A stretch of DNA of 6,799 nucleotides, from positions 1 through 6,799 of the forward strand of contig JAKQEQ010000040.1 in the NCBI GenBank assembly GCA_029556545.1, in the 5' to 3' direction. Positions 5,270 to 6,799 of this stretch are shown here, in pieces (the first letter of the stretch is position 1; each line of letters starts with the position of its first letter). The DNA is from Candidatus Hydrogenedentota bacterium (lineage in GTDB: Bacteria; Hydrogenedentota; Hydrogenedentia; Hydrogenedentales; JAGMZX01). A model generated the notes under the pieces. It was not told the origin of the DNA and made no database searches. It saw only the letters and a program-made list of their open reading frames with translations. The position numbers and the translations under genes were made by a program.

Positions 5270-5473
5270 ATGAACGAGACCAAACGGCCCACCACGGCGG
5301 CGGATGCTTACCGGCAGCGCAGACAGGCTGTAGACGCCCTGCTCGAAGAACTCAGGAAGAAGATTGACGCCCACGCGCAACGTGCGGCGGCGGACCCGGC
5401 GAACTGGGGATATGCGGGCGACCTCGGCCACGTCGAAGAGGTCCTGCGCGACCTTGCCGCCTTCATGCGGTAG
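5270..5473 (+). CDS. Small conserved-looking phage/mobile-element hypothetical protein
   Basis: The 67-residue protein is mostly helical: a charged helix (about 12-38, RQRRQAVDALLEELRKKIDAHA), a central DPANWGYAGDLGHV turn (about 43-56) and a final VEEVLRDLAAFM helix. I recall a similar NWGYAGDLGHVEE block in small unnamed phage proteins; the function is unknown. The ATG at 5270 has GGAG 7 bases upstream (AGGAGAAGAAGC). The frame extends to 5228, but that extension lacks a good site. It is the only + strand gene in the right-hand two thirds of the window. It runs head to head with the amino-methyltransferase, and its stop lies 11 bases from the convergent end of the ParB-like gene. Its own promoter is therefore expected but was not clearly found. 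Confidence 0.75.
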   Translation: MNETKRPTTAADAYRQRRQAVDALLEELRKKIDAHAQRAAADPANWGYAGDLGHVEEVLRDLAAFMR

Positions 5474-5484
5474 ACTCGGCCTGC

Positions 5485-6441
5485 TCATAGCAGGTCCTCG
5501 TCCGTGACGAGCGGCGCGCCGGTCGCGGCGTCCGCCTCGACACCTTCCACCTGTTGCCCCAGCGCCTCGCGCGCAATCCCCGCAATCTGTTCCAACTGGC
5601 CGCGCAGGCCGTCCAGAGTTTCCTCTTTCTGCCCGCACACCCACAGAATGCTCACCAAGGCGTCGCGGCATTCCTGAGCGTCGCCGGGAACGAACGCAGG
5701 CGGGTTTTCTTCAGCGGCGGGTGTGGGCTGTGCAGGTCTCTGTTTCCGCTTGCGCCACATTTCGGCGAGTTCGTGAAGGCTGCCCCAGTCGTGGGATGCC
5801 GCATCCAGGTGTTCGCGCGGCATTTGCGCAAGTGTGATGATGTCCTTCTTGGAAAGGCCGGTCGCGCCCGCAAGCACGTCGGAACGGAATTCAACGCCGA
5901 AGAGTCCGGCCAGCGCGTCAAGGGCTTCCGTAAATTGAGCGTCACGCCGGATGGTCCGCTCGGTTACGTTGTATGCCCTCGCCAGACGCCGGGCGGTCTT
6001 GTCTTCGGTCTCGTTTGCCGATGGCTTGGGGGGCTGTTCTTCCGGGGAAACGTCCGCCGAGTGGACACCGTGTCCACTCGAAAAACATTGGGCTTTTTGA
6101 AGGTTCTCCGCCGGGTCGCGCCGCTGTTCCTGGTACCGTTGGCCTCGGTAGTAGGCGATTTCCTCCGGCGGCAGATTCCTGCGCCCCAACTGGTGCCCGA
6201 TGATCCAGAGCCGGGCGGCGTCGCGAGATTCGAACTCCAGGCCCGCCGTGGTGAAGGGGATGCCGTGGCGCCGACATAGGCGCAAACGATGGTGTCCGTC
6301 GAGCAGGATGTTGTGCGGCGCCCAGACCACGAGGGGACTCAGTGCCCCGTCGTCCAGCAGGCTGCACTCAAGCTGCCGGAGTTCCTGTTCGGAAAGGGGC
6401 GGGATGAGACGCTCAAATTCGGGATCGACGACGATGTCCAC
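5485..6441 (-). CDS. ParB-like (ParB/Srx fold) DNA-binding protein
   Basis: This 318-residue protein has the ParB N-terminal fold: IPPLSEQELRQLECSL (13-28), LVVWAPHNILLDGHHRLRLC (37-56) with the family DGHHR core, and WIIGHQLGRRNLPPEEIAYY (79-98). A linker (about 105-147) leads to a helix-turn-helix, ARAYNVTERTIRRD (154-167). The remainder is a charged helical tail with a predicted coiled stretch near 270-295 and an acidic end. Proteins of this type in phages and integrative elements act in partition, in transcription control or, in some, as nucleases. No ParA is visible, so partition is not established. Start: GTG at 6441 with GGAGG 6 bases upstream; that site is inside an inverted repeat, which suggests control of translation or self-repression. 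A perfect 23-bp palindrome inside the gene could be its binding site. The fold assignment is secure; the cellular role is open. Confidence 0.85.
   Translation of the reverse strand: MDIVVDPEFERLIPPLSEQELRQLECSLLDDGALSPLVVWAPHNILLDGHHRLRLCRRHGIPFTTAGLEFESRDAARLWIIGHQLGRRNLPPEEIAYYRGQRYQEQRRDPAENLQKAQCFSSGHGVHSADVSPEEQPPKPSANETEDKTARRLARAYNVTERTIRRDAQFTEALDALAGLFGVEFRSDVLAGATGLSKKDIITLAQMPREHLDAASHDWGSLHELAEMWRKRKQRPAQPTPAAEENPPAFVPGDAQECRDALVSILWVCGQKEETLDGLRGQLEQIAGIAREALGQQVEGVEADAATGAPLVTDEDLL
6058..6080. repeat. 23-bp perfect palindrome inside the ParB-like gene
   Basis: Arms CGAGTGGACAC and GTGTCCACTCG (11 bp each) flank a single central C at 6069. The palindrome encodes part of the linker between the ParB fold and the helix-turn-helix. 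Its size and symmetry suit a dimeric DNA-binding protein site. It is unlike the common chromosomal parS sequence. No second copy was noticed in the window. Confidence 0.75.
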
Positions 6442-6442
6442 G

Positions 6443-6482
6443 GATAACCTCCAGGGAGCTTGCTTCGTGCTCGGAGGTTATC
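6443..6482 (-). promoter_or_regulatory. Inverted repeat burying the ParB-like gene's ribosome binding site
   Basis: GATAACCTCC (6443-6452) and GGAGGTTATC (6473-6482) are perfect 10-bp inverted arms. An inner GAGC (6456-6459) pairs with GCTC (6469-6472). On the - strand transcript, the arm next to the start contains GGAGG, 6 bases before the GTG at 6441. The RNA hairpin would block ribosome binding; as DNA it is also a plausible operator. The pairing is seen directly; the control role is inferred. Confidence 0.6.
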
Positions 6483-6527
6483 TACCGGAAACTCTCGCAC
6501 CGCCCCTGACGGTTCGGGCAGCCGGAA

Positions 6528-6566
6528 GACAGTAGCCGGACAGTCTCGGACAGTCGTCTCACAGTC
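6528..6566. promoter_or_regulatory. Four helically phased GACAGTC-like repeats
   Basis: GACAGTA (6528), GACAGTC (6539), GACAGTC (6549) and CACAGTC (6560) occur 11, 10 and 11 bases apart, close to one DNA turn. The consensus is itself an odd 7-bp palindrome (GAC-A-GTC). The array lies in the non-coding stretch upstream of the ParB-like gene, about 90-125 bases before its start, so it is a likely protein-binding array or iteron-like site. Confidence 0.55.
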
Positions 6567-6607
6567 CCGTGGGCGAACACATTCATGGCCGCGCTTGAAT
6601 GGCGGAT

Positions 6608-6629
6608 TCCCGGAGCCATTGTTCCGGGA
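6608..6629. repeat. Short dyad TCCCGGA / TCCGGGA
   Basis: Seven-base arms (6608-6614 and 6623-6629) flank an 8-base spacer. It lies about 80 bases beyond the end of the upstream - strand gene, before the phased repeats. There is no T-run, so it is more likely an operator or a weak terminator than a standard one. The rest of 6483-6709 shows no convincing gene. Confidence 0.35.
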
Positions 6630-6709
6630 GGGGGGAGCGGCGTTGGTCACTTGGAAAGGCTCACTCGCGGAGGTCACGGAACGGCATAGATGACCGGTTA
6701 GTTGACCTT

Positions 6710-6799
6710 CTACGCGTCGGTGTCTTCGGATTCGCCCGTGTTTTCCGGGGTCTCCGAATCGGCGGTCTCGGTGTTATCCGACCTTTTTCCCGCGTTTTC
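6710..6799 (-). CDS. C-terminal tail of a gene entering from the right (partial)
   Basis: The last 29 residues and TAG stop of a - strand gene are present; its start is beyond the window. The tail is acidic and Thr/Ser-rich (it contains SDNTETADSE, then GESEDTDA), with third positions almost all G/C and two loosely repeated acidic units. Disordered acidic tails of this kind occur on phage and plasmid DNA-binding or single-strand-binding proteins, but nothing here identifies the protein. A 268-base non-coding gap separates it from the ParB-like gene, so the two are probably not one tight operon. Confidence 0.5.
   Translation of the reverse strand, partial: ENAGKRSDNTETADSETPENTGESEDTDA

Noticed and set aside
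5075-5671. A 198-codon - strand frame ending in TGATG at the methyltransferase start
   Set aside because: The TGATG overlap is tempting, but the sequence is Arg/Ser/Gly-rich, antisense to the small + strand gene, and has no good start.
5554-6279. A 241-codon + strand frame antisense to the ParB-like gene
   Set aside because: No family motif or ribosome binding site; explained as the shadow of the ParB-like gene.
6339-6677. A 112-codon - strand frame overlapping the start of the ParB-like gene
   Set aside because: It would run across the hairpin and phased repeats and overlap the well-supported ParB-like start. It has no clear ribosome binding site and no recognisable domain.

Overview
This window is GC-rich bacterial DNA (roughly two thirds G+C by eye) with the layout of a phage, prophage or integrative element. 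It carries a tyrosine-recombinase module, two DNA methyltransferases of phage type, a phage-like lysozyme-fold protein, a ParB-like DNA-binding protein, several very small genes and many stop/start overlaps. No rRNA, tRNA, CRISPR array or insertion sequence was seen. The host cannot be named from the sequence. Codon third positions are strongly G/C, and ATG and GTG starts are both used.

Left end, + strand (11-1301): two overlapping recombinase genes. The first encodes only a core-binding (SAM-like) domain. The second is a complete XerC/D-like recombinase with the R-K-H-R-H-Y catalytic set. A tandem hairpin at 1301-1350 separates them from an oppositely directed operon.

Middle, - strand (5075 down to 1367): a tightly coupled operon read right to left. 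Its genes are a TSPPY-type amino-methyltransferase, a lysozyme-like protein, a 34-residue basic peptide, a cytosine-5 methyltransferase and a 65-residue peptide with two CX4C pairs. The cytosine-5 methyltransferase locus is the most unusual part of the window. Two long reading frames begin 5 bases apart. Frame A carries the catalytic motifs and motif X. Frame B carries seven W-P-T-P (one W-A-T-P) repeats and a NPxFVEWLMGWPxGW block that I recall from other phage methyltransferase-like proteins. Hand-counted codon bias moves from frame A to frame B about a third of the way through the gene, and both frames carry family-like sequence over the last 200 bases.

Right end: a 67-residue + strand gene (5270-5473) sits between the operon and a ParB-like gene (6441 down to 5485). 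The ParB-like gene contains a 23-bp perfect palindrome inside its own coding sequence. Upstream of it is a regulatory-looking gap of about 270 bases. This gap holds a 10-bp inverted repeat that buries the ribosome binding site, four helically phased GACAGTC-like repeats and a further dyad. The window closes with the acidic C-terminal tail of another - strand gene.

Taken together, the element appears able to integrate by site-specific recombination, to modify its own DNA at two kinds of site (no restriction enzyme is visible, so this is probably protective), and to express a ParB-like protein under dense local control.
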